A stretch of 6,811 nucleotides of DNA from Bacteroidales bacterium UBA1204 (GTDB lineage: Bacteria > Bacteroidota > Bacteroidia > Bacteroidales > F082). Positions within the stretch are counted from its first letter, which is position 1, and every line of letters begins with the position of its first letter. The stretch covers positions 4,128 to 10,938 of the forward strand of contig DBXU01000187.1 in assembly GCA_002310075.1 (NCBI GenBank), written 5' to 3'. Made by a program: the position numbers and the translations under genes. Under the pieces are notes generated by a model, which was not told where the DNA came from, searched no databases, and was given only the letters and a program-made list of their open reading frames with translations. Shown here in pieces: positions 1 to 5,900 of this stretch.

Positions 1-1794
1 TATGGCGGCGCCAGCATCGAACTCCAATTTAAAGACTTAGCCAAGAAACCGCAGATCATCGTGGCCACGCCAGGACGTCTGCGCGATATGATCCGCCGCA
101 ACCGCGTCGACTTCAGCAATGTGAAGACGATGATCCTCGACGAGGCCGACGAAATGCTCAACATGGGTTTCCAAGAGGAAGTTGACGACATCCTCGAATA
201 CATGCCCAAGGAAGGACGCCACACCATGCTCTTTTCGGCCACCATGCCGAAAGAGGTGGAGGCTATCCTTAACAAGTACATGACTGATCCGGTTAAGGTG
301 GCCGTGGGTGAACGCAATAGCGGCACCGCCAATGTCGACCACATCTACTACATGATGGCTGCTAAAGACCGCTATTCTGTGCTGAAGCGTATCATCGACT
401 ACACGCCTGCCATCTATGGCATCATCTTCTGCCGCACCAAGCTGGAAACCCAGGAGATTGCCGACAACCTTATCCAAGACGGATACAACGCTGCCGCTTT
501 GCACGGCGACCTTTCTCAGGGCATGCGCGACAATGTAATGGACCATTTCCGCAAGCGCAGCCTGCAATTGCTGGTGGCCACCGACGTGGCTGCTCGTGGC
601 ATCGACGTGAAGGAGCTGACGCATATCATCAACTATAACCTTCCTGACGACATCGAGACCTATGTGCACCGCAGCGGTCGTACGGGTCGCGCCGACAAGC
701 GTGGTCTCTGCCTCAGCCTCATCAACTTGCGCGAGAAGAGCAAGATCAAGAGGATAGAAAAAATTGTTGGTCGTCCTTTCGAGAAAGGTATGATTCCTAC
801 CGGTAAGGAAGTTTGTGAGAAACAACTCTTCAACCATATCGACCGTATCGAGCATGTCGACATCAATCGCGAAGAAATCGACGACTACTTGCCTGTTGTT
901 TTCCGCAAACTGGAGTGGATGAGCCGCGAGGAACTCATCACCCGTATGGTGGCGCTCAACTTCAACCGTTTCTTGGATTATTACAAGGATGCCATCGACC
1001 TTAACGTCGATGAAAAAGACGAGAAAAAAGACCGCAAGGAACTCAAAAAAGAGCGCGAACATCGTGACGAAACCATGAAACGCCTCTACTTCGGCATGGG
1101 CAAGAACGATCATATCCTTCCTCAGAAGATTATCGGTAAGATCAATGATGTCACACATTCCAAGAATATTCCGATAGGCCGTATAGACCTTTATGGCGAC
1201 TATTCCTATGTGGATGTTGACGAAAGCTTCGTTCCCATGATTCTTGATTGCTTTGCCGATCCGCATAACAATCCTCGTGGCATTGTAGTTGAAGTGGCCA
1301 AGGAACAACCCGAACGCAAGAAGAGCAGTGAGAAGAAAGACTTCGGCGAGAAGAAAGAACGTAAGGAACGCCGCGACCGTGACGAGTTCCGTGAGAAACG
1401 CAATCGTCATGATGAAGACTTCTTCGAGAAGAAGTCGAAGAAGAAAAAGAAGGACTTCGACGACGATAGGACCTACTACAAGTCGGAACGCTCGCGCGAT
1501 GGTCGTGAATGGCTCGACCCCGATTGGAAAGAGCACATGGACGACATAGATGTCTTCCTTGACGATGACGACCGTCCAAGCCGCAAACAACGTAATGCTG
1601 AGCGTGGCTTTGGCGCCAAGAAGAGCGGCAGCGCTTCGAGAAGCTCCAGCTCAAGAAGTGGCAGTTCGAGAAGCAGCTCCTCGCGTAGCGGCTCTTCCTC
1701 AAGGGAATCGAACCGTGGTCGCCGTGGAGCCAGCCGATATGATGACAATGATTTCTATTCACCACGTCGCCGTGGTGGAGGCCGTCGGAGATAA
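1..1794 (+). CDS. DEAD-box ATP-dependent RNA helicase with DbpA-type RNA-binding domain, 5' end missing
   Basis: An RNA helicase that uses ATP to unwind or remodel short RNA duplexes, probably in ribosome assembly or RNA turnover in the cytoplasm. The reading frame is open from base 1, so the 597 visible residues lack the true start, the Q motif and the Walker A motif. The GTG at 61 lies inside the conserved core (VATPGR) and is not the start. Visible motifs, in visible-residue numbers: GG (2-3), TPGR (23-26), DEAD (47-50), SAT (79-81), IIFCRT (141-146), VATDVAARGID (192-202) and HRSGRTGR (223-230). Residues about 359-433 (RLYFGMGKND, then GRIDLYGDYSYVDV) look like the DbpA RNA-binding fold. 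The rest is Lys/Glu/Arg/Asp-rich, then a Ser/Arg/Gly stretch (541-570) and an Arg/Gly-rich end (RRRGGGRRR). Family assignment is very secure; the cellular role is inferred. Confidence 0.96.
   Translation, partial: YGGASIELQFKDLAKKPQIIVATPGRLRDMIRRNRVDFSNVKTMILDEADEMLNMGFQEEVDDILEYMPKEGRHTMLFSATMPKEVEAILNKYMTDPVKVAVGERNSGTANVDHIYYMMAAKDRYSVLKRIIDYTPAIYGIIFCRTKLETQEIADNLIQDGYNAAALHGDLSQGMRDNVMDHFRKRSLQLLVATDVAARGIDVKELTHIINYNLPDDIETYVHRSGRTGRADKRGLCLSLINLREKSKIKRIEKIVGRPFEKGMIPTGKEVCEKQLFNHIDRIEHVDINREEIDDYLPVVFRKLEWMSREELITRMVALNFNRFLDYYKDAIDLNVDEKDEKKDRKELKKEREHRDETMKRLYFGMGKNDHILPQKIIGKINDVTHSKNIPIGRIDLYGDYSYVDVDESFVPMILDCFADPHNNPRGIVVEVAKEQPERKKSSEKKDFGEKKERKERRDRDEFREKRNRHDEDFFEKKSKKKKKDFDDDRTYYKSERSRDGREWLDPDWKEHMDDIDVFLDDDDRPSRKQRNAERGFGAKKSGSASRSSSSRSGSSRSSSSRSGSSSRESNRGRRGASRYDDNDFYSPRRRGGGRRR
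1624..1710 (+). repeat. Ser/Arg/Gly low-complexity repeat in helicase tail
   Basis: Codes for visible helicase residues about 542-570, an irregular repeat of SRSSSS and SRSGSS units with a little Gly and Ala. Serine is written with mixed AGC, TCC, TCG, AGT, TCA and TCT codons. The protein pattern is therefore repeated far better than the DNA, which argues for selection on the peptide rather than simple DNA slippage. The stretch is probably disordered and RNA-binding, like the basic tails of other bacterial DEAD-box helicases. Confidence 0.7.
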
Positions 1795-1803
1795 CTTTCT
1801 TTG

Positions 1804-1830
1804 TCACAAAACCGACAAAACCATCAAAAC
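1804..1830. repeat. Left inverted-repeat arm, three 9-bp units
   Basis: Read on the minus strand the arm is three consecutive 9-mers: GTTTTGATG, GTTTTGTCG, GTTTTGTGA. It is the inverted partner of 2417-2443, with mismatches at 4 of 27 positions. The outermost unit, nearest the helicase, is identical in both arms. Confidence 0.75.
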
Positions 1831-1847
1831 AATAGTCGTGGGAACTA

Positions 1848-1875
1848 GCAACGGCTCGCAACCGCTTGCCGTTGC
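1848..1875. repeat. 8-bp perfect inverted repeat (hairpin) upstream of the GxxExxY gene
   Basis: GCAACGGC at 1848-1855 pairs perfectly with GCCGTTGC at 1868-1875 across a 12-base loop. It sits between the left arm and the second hairpin. An enclosing stem is also possible: GTCG-T-GGG (1835-1842) with CCCCGAC (1878-1884), 7 bp with one bulged T. Confidence 0.6.
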
Positions 1876-1878
1876 CAC

Positions 1879-1894
1879 CCCGACTAAAGTCGGG
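1879..1894. repeat. 6-bp hairpin with TAAA loop just upstream of the GxxExxY start
   Basis: CCCGAC (1879-1884), loop TAAA, GTCGGG (1889-1894). No T-run follows, so it does not look like a standard intrinsic terminator. The left half can also pair upstream with 1835-1842, so two mutually exclusive folds are possible in a transcript entering the gene. Confidence 0.6.
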
Positions 1895-1912
1895 CATTAA
1901 AACGCAAACGGT

Positions 1913-2347
1913 ATGATAGACATTGAGGCATTAAAAGCTTATGCTTATGATACGATAGGGGCGATTCACGAAGTCCATAAGGAACTTGGTTCTGGACTGA
2001 ATGAAAAAGTCTATCAAGAAGGTCTTCAGTTGGAATTGTCGGAAAGAAACATTCCTTTTCAGAAAGAGTTGACGTTTCATCCTTTGTATCACGGCAAGGA
2101 AATGGAATCTACATATCGGTTGGATTTCTTGGTTAACGATGATATTATTGTTGAGTTGAAGTCTGTTGAATGTCTAACAAACGAACACAAAGCGCAGTTG
2201 TTCAACTACATGAGAATGCTGAAAGTGTCTGTCGGCATTTTGGTCAATTTTTATCCAAGATTTGCAGAAATAGAACGATATTTCTTCAACCCAGATGATA
2301 ACGAAATCTATGGTTCCGATGGTTTTCCCATCAGAAAGTACGTTTAA
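1913..2347 (+). CDS. GxxExxY family protein (PD-(D/E)XK nuclease-like)
   Basis: A 144-residue soluble protein with the family signature G28-L-N-E31-K-V-Y34. A nuclease-like core follows: YRLDFLV with D71, then IIVELKSV with E81 and K83, and a later Q95 in KAQLFNYM. This spacing fits the PD-(D/E)XK_3 fold, and all putative catalytic residues are present. The length fits the family, which usually runs from about 120 to 150 residues. The biological role of the family is not established, so nuclease activity is inferred from the motif only. The ATG at 1913 is the first in frame before the conserved region; no Shine-Dalgarno is seen, as is usual in Bacteroidetes. GC is lower than in the neighbours: by hand count 24/60 at 1921-1980 and 19/60 at 2101-2160, against 31/60 at 121-180 and 29/60 at 601-660 in the helicase. 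Together with the flanking repeats this suggests separate ancestry. Confidence 0.9.
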   Translation: MIDIEALKAYAYDTIGAIHEVHKELGSGLNEKVYQEGLQLELSERNIPFQKELTFHPLYHGKEMESTYRLDFLVNDDIIVELKSVECLTNEHKAQLFNYMRMLKVSVGILVNFYPRFAEIERYFFNPDDNEIYGSDGFPIRKYV

Positions 2348-2351
2348 GCTT

Positions 2352-2402
2352 CATGGCATCCAAAGGATGCGTCGGAAAGGAGCCGGTTGGCGACTTGCCA
2401 TG
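2352..2402. repeat. Structured downstream flank of the GxxExxY gene (nested hairpins)
   Basis: A perfect 6-bp hairpin, GCATCC-AAA-GGATGC (2356-2370), is followed by GTCG (2371-2374) and its complement CGAC (2391-2394). The whole is enclosed by CATGGCA (2352-2358) pairing with TGCCATG (2396-2402). With the outer stem trimmed to CATG/CATG, the pieces form a three-way junction. No T-run follows directly. The order of hairpin, GC-rich stretch and 9-bp units mirrors the upstream flank, although the bases differ. Confidence 0.55.
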
Positions 2403-2416
2403 TTTTACAAAAAGCG

Positions 2417-2443
2417 GTTTTGTGAGTTTTGTAGGTTTTGTGA
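2417..2443. repeat. Right inverted-repeat arm, three 9-bp units
   Basis: Three direct 9-mers on the plus strand: GTTTTGTGA, GTTTTGTAG, GTTTTGTGA. The arm is the inverted partner of 1804-1830. It ends 11 bp before the menA start codon, so it may also act as the menA leader or promoter region. Confidence 0.75.
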
Positions 2444-2454
2444 AATAAACAGCT

Positions 2455-3372
2455 ATGGCAAAGTTTAAAACATGGGTAAAAGCTGCCCGTCCAAGGACGG
2501 TGCTGCTCTCTTTTTCAGGGGTGTTGTTGGGTGGCTTTTTGGCCTTCGACCAGCTGAAGCCCCTGAGCCCGTCGAAGGACCGACCATACTTTGTAATACT
2601 TTTCGCTGCCCTCACAGCCATCCTCCTCCAAATTCTTTCCAATCTTGCCAATGACTATGGCGACTTCGAGAAAGGCACTGACGGGGCCAAACGTGTCGGA
2701 CCTCAGCGCGAGATGCAAAGCGGAGCAATCACCGAAAAGGAAATGAGACGGGGCTTAGCCTTTACCACAGGCTTATGCTTTGTTTTGGGTGCTCTGTTGG
2801 TTTTCGTTTTTGCAGGATTGACATGGCAAGAACTCGCCGTTTTTGCGGCCTTGGGCATAAGTGCGGTGTTGGCAGCCTTGCTCTACACTTTGGGCAAACA
2901 TCCCTATGGTTATCGTGGCTTAGGCGATCTATTCTGTTTCCTATTTTTCGGCTTGGCAGCCGTGGCGGGAACTTATTATTTGGCCACCAAATCGCTTGAT
3001 TTCAGCGTTTTGTTGCCTGCCTCAGCCATGGGTTTCCTCTCCAATGTCGTGCTCAACATCAATAACATGCGCGACTATGAGAACGACAAGGCCTCTGGCA
3101 AGAACAGCCTCGTGGTGAAATTGGGGTTGAAAAATGCATTCATTTACCATTGCCTACTCATCGGTGGCGCTTTCGTCTGCCTCGCTGTTTATCTCGTTTT
3201 GCACCAGGCCGCGTGGTATCCCTATCTGTTCTTATTGCTTTCCATCCTATTCATCAAAGACTTGATTGCCATCAAAAAGACAAAGCCTGAGTTGCTTGAC
3301 CCGTTTTTGGGCAGGCAAGTGAAGCATAGTTTCTTTCTTGTAGCGGTTTATGGAGTTCTTTTGTTAGTTTGA
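2455..3372 (+). CDS. menA: 1,4-dihydroxy-2-naphthoate polyprenyltransferase (MenA)
   Basis: An inner-membrane enzyme of the UbiA superfamily. It attaches the polyprenyl chain to 1,4-dihydroxy-2-naphthoate to give demethylmenaquinone, a late step of menaquinone synthesis. The 305 residues are the usual length. An N-terminal KAARPRT motif is followed by a membrane segment. The first Asp-rich motif is NLANDYGDFEKGTD (63-76, Mg-diphosphate binding) and the second is NINNMRDYENDKASGK (201-216, D207 and D211). Several hydrophobic stretches, at about 16-30, 46-62, 102-122, 125-145, 157-176, 183-201, 228-250, 255-270 and 291-305, fit the eight- to nine-helix fold. The odd point is the loop at residues 30-42 (AFDQLKPLSPSKD), which is written by a palindromic repeat. 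No other men gene is next to it. Confidence 0.95.
   Translation: MAKFKTWVKAARPRTVLLSFSGVLLGGFLAFDQLKPLSPSKDRPYFVILFAALTAILLQILSNLANDYGDFEKGTDGAKRVGPQREMQSGAITEKEMRRGLAFTTGLCFVLGALLVFVFAGLTWQELAVFAALGISAVLAALLYTLGKHPYGYRGLGDLFCFLFFGLAAVAGTYYLATKSLDFSVLLPASAMGFLSNVVLNINNMRDYENDKASGKNSLVVKLGLKNAFIYHCLLIGGAFVCLAVYLVLHQAAWYPYLFLLLSILFIKDLIAIKKTKPELLDPFLGRQVKHSFFLVAVYGVLLLV
2543..2578. repeat. Palindromic repeat embedded in the menA coding sequence
   Basis: CCTTCGAC (2543-2550) pairs perfectly with GTCGAAGG (2571-2578) across 20 bases. The right half, CCTGAGCCCGTCGAAGG, resembles the dispersed CCTGAGC-N-GTCGAAGG type of repeat that I know from many bacterial genomes. The two halves are only partly alike beyond the 8-bp arms (5 of the next 9 bases). 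The element is in frame and codes for the first loop of MenA, after the first membrane segment, where a short extra stretch should be tolerated. Confidence 0.6.
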
Positions 3373-3392
3373 TTAGGTTTTTTCACCTAATC
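3371..3392. terminator. Hairpin at the menA stop codon, possible terminator
   Basis: GATTAGGT (3371-3378) pairs perfectly with ACCTAATC (3385-3392) around the loop TTTTTC. It starts inside the menA TGA codon. The T-run lies in the loop and not after the stem, so it is not a textbook intrinsic terminator. It may end or process the menA transcript. Confidence 0.4.
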
Positions 3393-3418
3393 TATAGGCT
3401 ATTATTCAAAAATGTTCT

Positions 3419-3426
3419 TATTTTTG
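3419..3426 (+). promoter_or_regulatory. Possible Bacteroidetes -7 box (TAnnTTTG)
   Basis: TATTTTTG matches the Bacteroidetes -7 consensus TAnnTTTG and lies 43 bases before the ATG of the secreted-protein gene, which would give a leader of roughly 35 bases. No convincing -33 TTTG box is seen at the expected distance, so the call is tentative. The next stretch to the ATG is AT-rich and lacks a Shine-Dalgarno. Confidence 0.4.
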
Positions 3427-3468
3427 CCATGGAAAATCTATCTATTTAAACATTAAAATCATATTACT

Positions 3469-5820
3469 ATGAAGAAAACCTTACTATTCGCATTCGCTTT
3501 GCTGTTTGCAACAGCAATGATGGCTCAAAACCGTACGGTTTTGCTACAAGAGTCCTTCGATGGTAACTCCATGCCTGCAGGCTGGAGCATTGCAGGCCAA
3601 CCCAATAACTGGTCGGTGTCGGCTACTGCCAATGCTGGCGGCACACCCAATGAAATGCACCTCACTTGGAGCCCCCAATTCAATGGCATGACTCGCCTTG
3701 TGTCTCCCGCCATTGATATGACAGGCTACAGCGAGGTGGTGTTCTCTTTCAAGCATGCACTTGACAACTATCAAAGCAGTAATACTATCGGCGTGGCTAC
3801 GTCATCTGATGGTGGTACCACTTGGAACCAAGCATGGAGCCAAGGCTACAACACCAGCTCATCCTGGACCGTGAACGTATCCGTCAATACTCCTGACATG
3901 GGCCAACCCAATGTTCAGTTCTGCATCTTCTTCAATGGTAGCAGCTACAACATCAACGACTGGTTCTTCGATGACGTCAAGATCTTTACGCTCGAAAACC
4001 TCGATGTGGCTGTCACGGGTACTTCCGTTCCCGAACTAGTGCAAGTTGGCGACCTTACGATCAACATGGGTGTGATGAGCTATGGCTCTACCCCTGTCAC
4101 TTCCATTCAAGCCACTTACGAGGTGTCGGGTATGGAACCTGTTGAACAAACCTTTGATGTCAACCTCGCTCCTTTGGCTTCGGCCACCTTGACTTTCGAC
4201 GTGCCCGCACCCATCAACACTCCCGGCAGCTATGACATCGTGCTGACCATCAACAAGGTGAATGGTGTGGATGACGATTTGTCTGATAACAATGTTTGGG
4301 AAAAGCATTTCTCTGTTCCCGTTAGTTTCACCCAAAGAATTCCTATGATTGAACATTTCTCCTCGTCCACCTGCGGACCTTGCGTGAATGTGAACAACCA
4401 AATGAACACATTCTGCAACAATAATCCTGGTCGCTATACCTACACCAAGTACCAGATGAACTGGCCTGGTAATGGCGATCCCTATTATACTGCCGAAGGT
4501 GGCGTTCGTCGCGTTTATTACGGCGTGAGCGGTGTTCCGGACATTTATCTTGACGGCGTGGGAACCAACAACGCAGCTGTCAACCAAAACACCTTCAACC
4601 AACACGCTGAAGAGCCTGGCTACTTCGATGTCAGAGGTTCATTCACCGTGGATGGCAACAACATCCATATCATTGCTGATGTCATGCCGTATGTTGATGT
4701 TGAGGCCCGCGTGTATGTTTCGGTCAACGAAAAAGTGACGCATAATAACGTAGGTGGCAACGGTGAGACTTCGTTCCATCATGTCTTTATGAAAATGATG
4801 CCCAATGGCGAAGGCTCAACCATCGCTTTCACAACTGGCGAAATGCAACGTTTGGAGTTCACCCAAGATATGTCGTCGACCCACGTGGAGGAAATGAGCG
4901 ACCTCGAAGTGTCCATCTGGGTGCAGAACTACAGCTCAAAATATGTTTATAACAGCCACTTTGCATACGAGTACACCGATGTGCATCCTTATCCCGTTGA
5001 GAACCTGATGTTGACAGAAGAGAGAGGCTTGTTTGCGGCTACTTGGGATGCTCCTGCCAACGGTACTCCTACCGGATACAATGTTTATGTGAACAACGAA
5101 CTGGTGGCTGAAAACATCACCGACACTGAGTATTCGTTTGAAGGCGATTCCGATGCGTTCAACGTGGTCGGTGTGGTTGCTTTGTATCCTAACAATGCGA
5201 CCTCTGTCACAGTTGTGGCAGCAGTGTCTGATAACTTGCAAGACATGGGTCTGATTGCCAATGGCACCACTGAGGTTGTATTGGATATGGATCAACCTTC
5301 TGCAGAGGTTATGGTGTCCAATGCCAACTACAATACAGAAAGCCCCATCGAAATTCTTTCGATCGAGGAGACTGAGAATCCGACAGGCGAGCCCTATTTG
5401 GTGATCACTGCCGAAGAACTGCCTTACACCTTGAATTTTGGTGAAGACTTTGTGTTACTGCTCGAACCCAATGCTCCTGCACTCAAGAGTGTTGCTTCCA
5501 CAACGGTGACAGTTGAATCGAATGCTGGCTCTGTTGAGTTCCTGGTGGAAATCGACGGCGAACTTTTGAAAGTCACCGAGCTTTCATCATCAGCCAAGCT
5601 TTATCCCAACCCCGCAAACAACCAAGTGCGTGTTGAGGCCAACAATGCTATTGAGAGCGTAACGGTTTACAATGTGATGGGCGCCTTGGTGGAGAGCATC
5701 CCCGCCAACAGCAAGACCGTCAATGTGAACTTGGACAACTACAGTAATGGCGTGTATTTCTTCAACATCCGCCAAAGCGACGGCAGTGTCAGCAACCAAC
5801 GTCTGGTTGTGACCCACTGA
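3469..5820 (+). CDS. Secreted multidomain protein with thioredoxin-like CGPC domain and T9SS type A sorting domain
   Basis: A 783-residue protein exported through Sec and then the type IX system, ending at the cell surface or outside. Residues 1-19 are a signal peptide, with likely cleavage after MMA and before QN. Residues about 27-173 (ESFDGNSMPAGWS through DWFFDDVKIF) look like a cleaved-adhesin/choice-of-anchor J jelly roll. Residues 176-284 resemble CARDB. Residues 288-500 begin with MIEHFSSSTCGPCVNV, with a thioredoxin-like CxxC at C302 and C305 and VSGVPDIYLDG at 353-363 (the cis-Pro loop region); this is similar to Omp28-type proteins. Residues about 503-585 look like fibronectin type III, and 590-690 is another beta domain. 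Residues 711-783 (LYPNPANNQV to QRLVVTH) are the T9SS type A tail. The substrate is unknown; redox or adhesive roles are inferences. The gene stands alone, between a hairpin and a strong terminator. Confidence 0.9.
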   Translation: MKKTLLFAFALLFATAMMAQNRTVLLQESFDGNSMPAGWSIAGQPNNWSVSATANAGGTPNEMHLTWSPQFNGMTRLVSPAIDMTGYSEVVFSFKHALDNYQSSNTIGVATSSDGGTTWNQAWSQGYNTSSSWTVNVSVNTPDMGQPNVQFCIFFNGSSYNINDWFFDDVKIFTLENLDVAVTGTSVPELVQVGDLTINMGVMSYGSTPVTSIQATYEVSGMEPVEQTFDVNLAPLASATLTFDVPAPINTPGSYDIVLTINKVNGVDDDLSDNNVWEKHFSVPVSFTQRIPMIEHFSSSTCGPCVNVNNQMNTFCNNNPGRYTYTKYQMNWPGNGDPYYTAEGGVRRVYYGVSGVPDIYLDGVGTNNAAVNQNTFNQHAEEPGYFDVRGSFTVDGNNIHIIADVMPYVDVEARVYVSVNEKVTHNNVGGNGETSFHHVFMKMMPNGEGSTIAFTTGEMQRLEFTQDMSSTHVEEMSDLEVSIWVQNYSSKYVYNSHFAYEYTDVHPYPVENLMLTEERGLFAATWDAPANGTPTGYNVYVNNELVAENITDTEYSFEGDSDAFNVVGVVALYPNNATSVTVVAAVSDNLQDMGLIANGTTEVVLDMDQPSAEVMVSNANYNTESPIEILSIEETENPTGEPYLVITAEELPYTLNFGEDFVLLLEPNAPALKSVASTTVTVESNAGSVEFLVEIDGELLKVTELSSSAKLYPNPANNQVRVEANNAIESVTVYNVMGALVESIPANSKTVNVNLDNYSNGVYFFNIRQSDGSVSNQRLVVTH

Positions 5821-5838
5821 GCCTCGTGCTTGTGATGT

Positions 5839-5876
5839 AACAAAAAAGGAACCTCATTCGAGGTTCCTTTTTTGTT
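5839..5876. terminator. Bidirectional intrinsic terminator between convergent genes
   Basis: GGAACCTC (5848-5855) pairs with GAGGTTCC (5860-5867) around the loop ATTC. The stem extends outward through six A-T pairs (5842-5847 with 5868-5873), a C-G pair (5841 with 5874) and two further A-T pairs. A T-run follows the GC stem on both strands, so it can end the secreted-protein transcript on plus and the nrdDG transcript on minus. It starts 18 bp after the stop of the former and ends 24 bp from the end of nrdG. Confidence 0.92.
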
Positions 5877-5900
5877 GGGGAAAATCATGCAATAACTTTA

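Larger units (their letters stand above)
1804..2443. mobile_element. Putative GxxExxY cassette bounded by imperfect inverted repeats
   Basis: A 640-bp unit containing one gene (1913-2347) and bounded by inverted arms 1804-1830 and 2417-2443, which match at 23 of 27 positions. The left arm starts 9 bp after the helicase stop codon and the right arm ends 11 bp before the menA ATG, so the unit nearly fills the gap. Between each arm and the gene lies a GC-rich stretch able to form hairpins. There is no transposase, and I found no target-site duplication beside the arms. Calling it mobile is an inference from the boundaries, the structured flanks and the lower GC of the gene. It could instead be a resident gene between two regulatory or terminator-like repeats. 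Confidence 0.45.

Noticed and set aside
37..1590. 517-codon minus-strand open frame opposite the helicase
   Set aside because: It is antisense to a gene with every helicase motif intact. Its translation is low-complexity hydrophobic with no recognisable domain, as expected from the complement of a codon-biased gene.
1795..1803. Target-site duplication flanking the cassette
   Set aside because: The bases outside the left arm (CTTTCTTTG) and right arm (AATAAACAGCT) share no convincing direct repeat.
1879..1894. Intrinsic terminator for the helicase
   Set aside because: The hairpin is short and followed by GCATTAAAACG, with no T-run.
1550..1900. 116-codon plus-strand frame overlapping the helicase tail and the left arm
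   Set aside because: It is a frame-shifted reading of the Ser/Arg repeat (Ala/Val/Arg-rich) and runs into hairpin sequence; no domain.
2432..2440. TAGGTTTTG as a menA -7 promoter box
   Set aside because: It has one base too many between TA and TTTG for the consensus, and it is fully explained as part of the 9-bp repeats.
4036..4605. 189-codon minus-strand frame inside the secreted-protein gene
   Set aside because: It is the shadow of a well-supported coding region; no motif or plausible start context.
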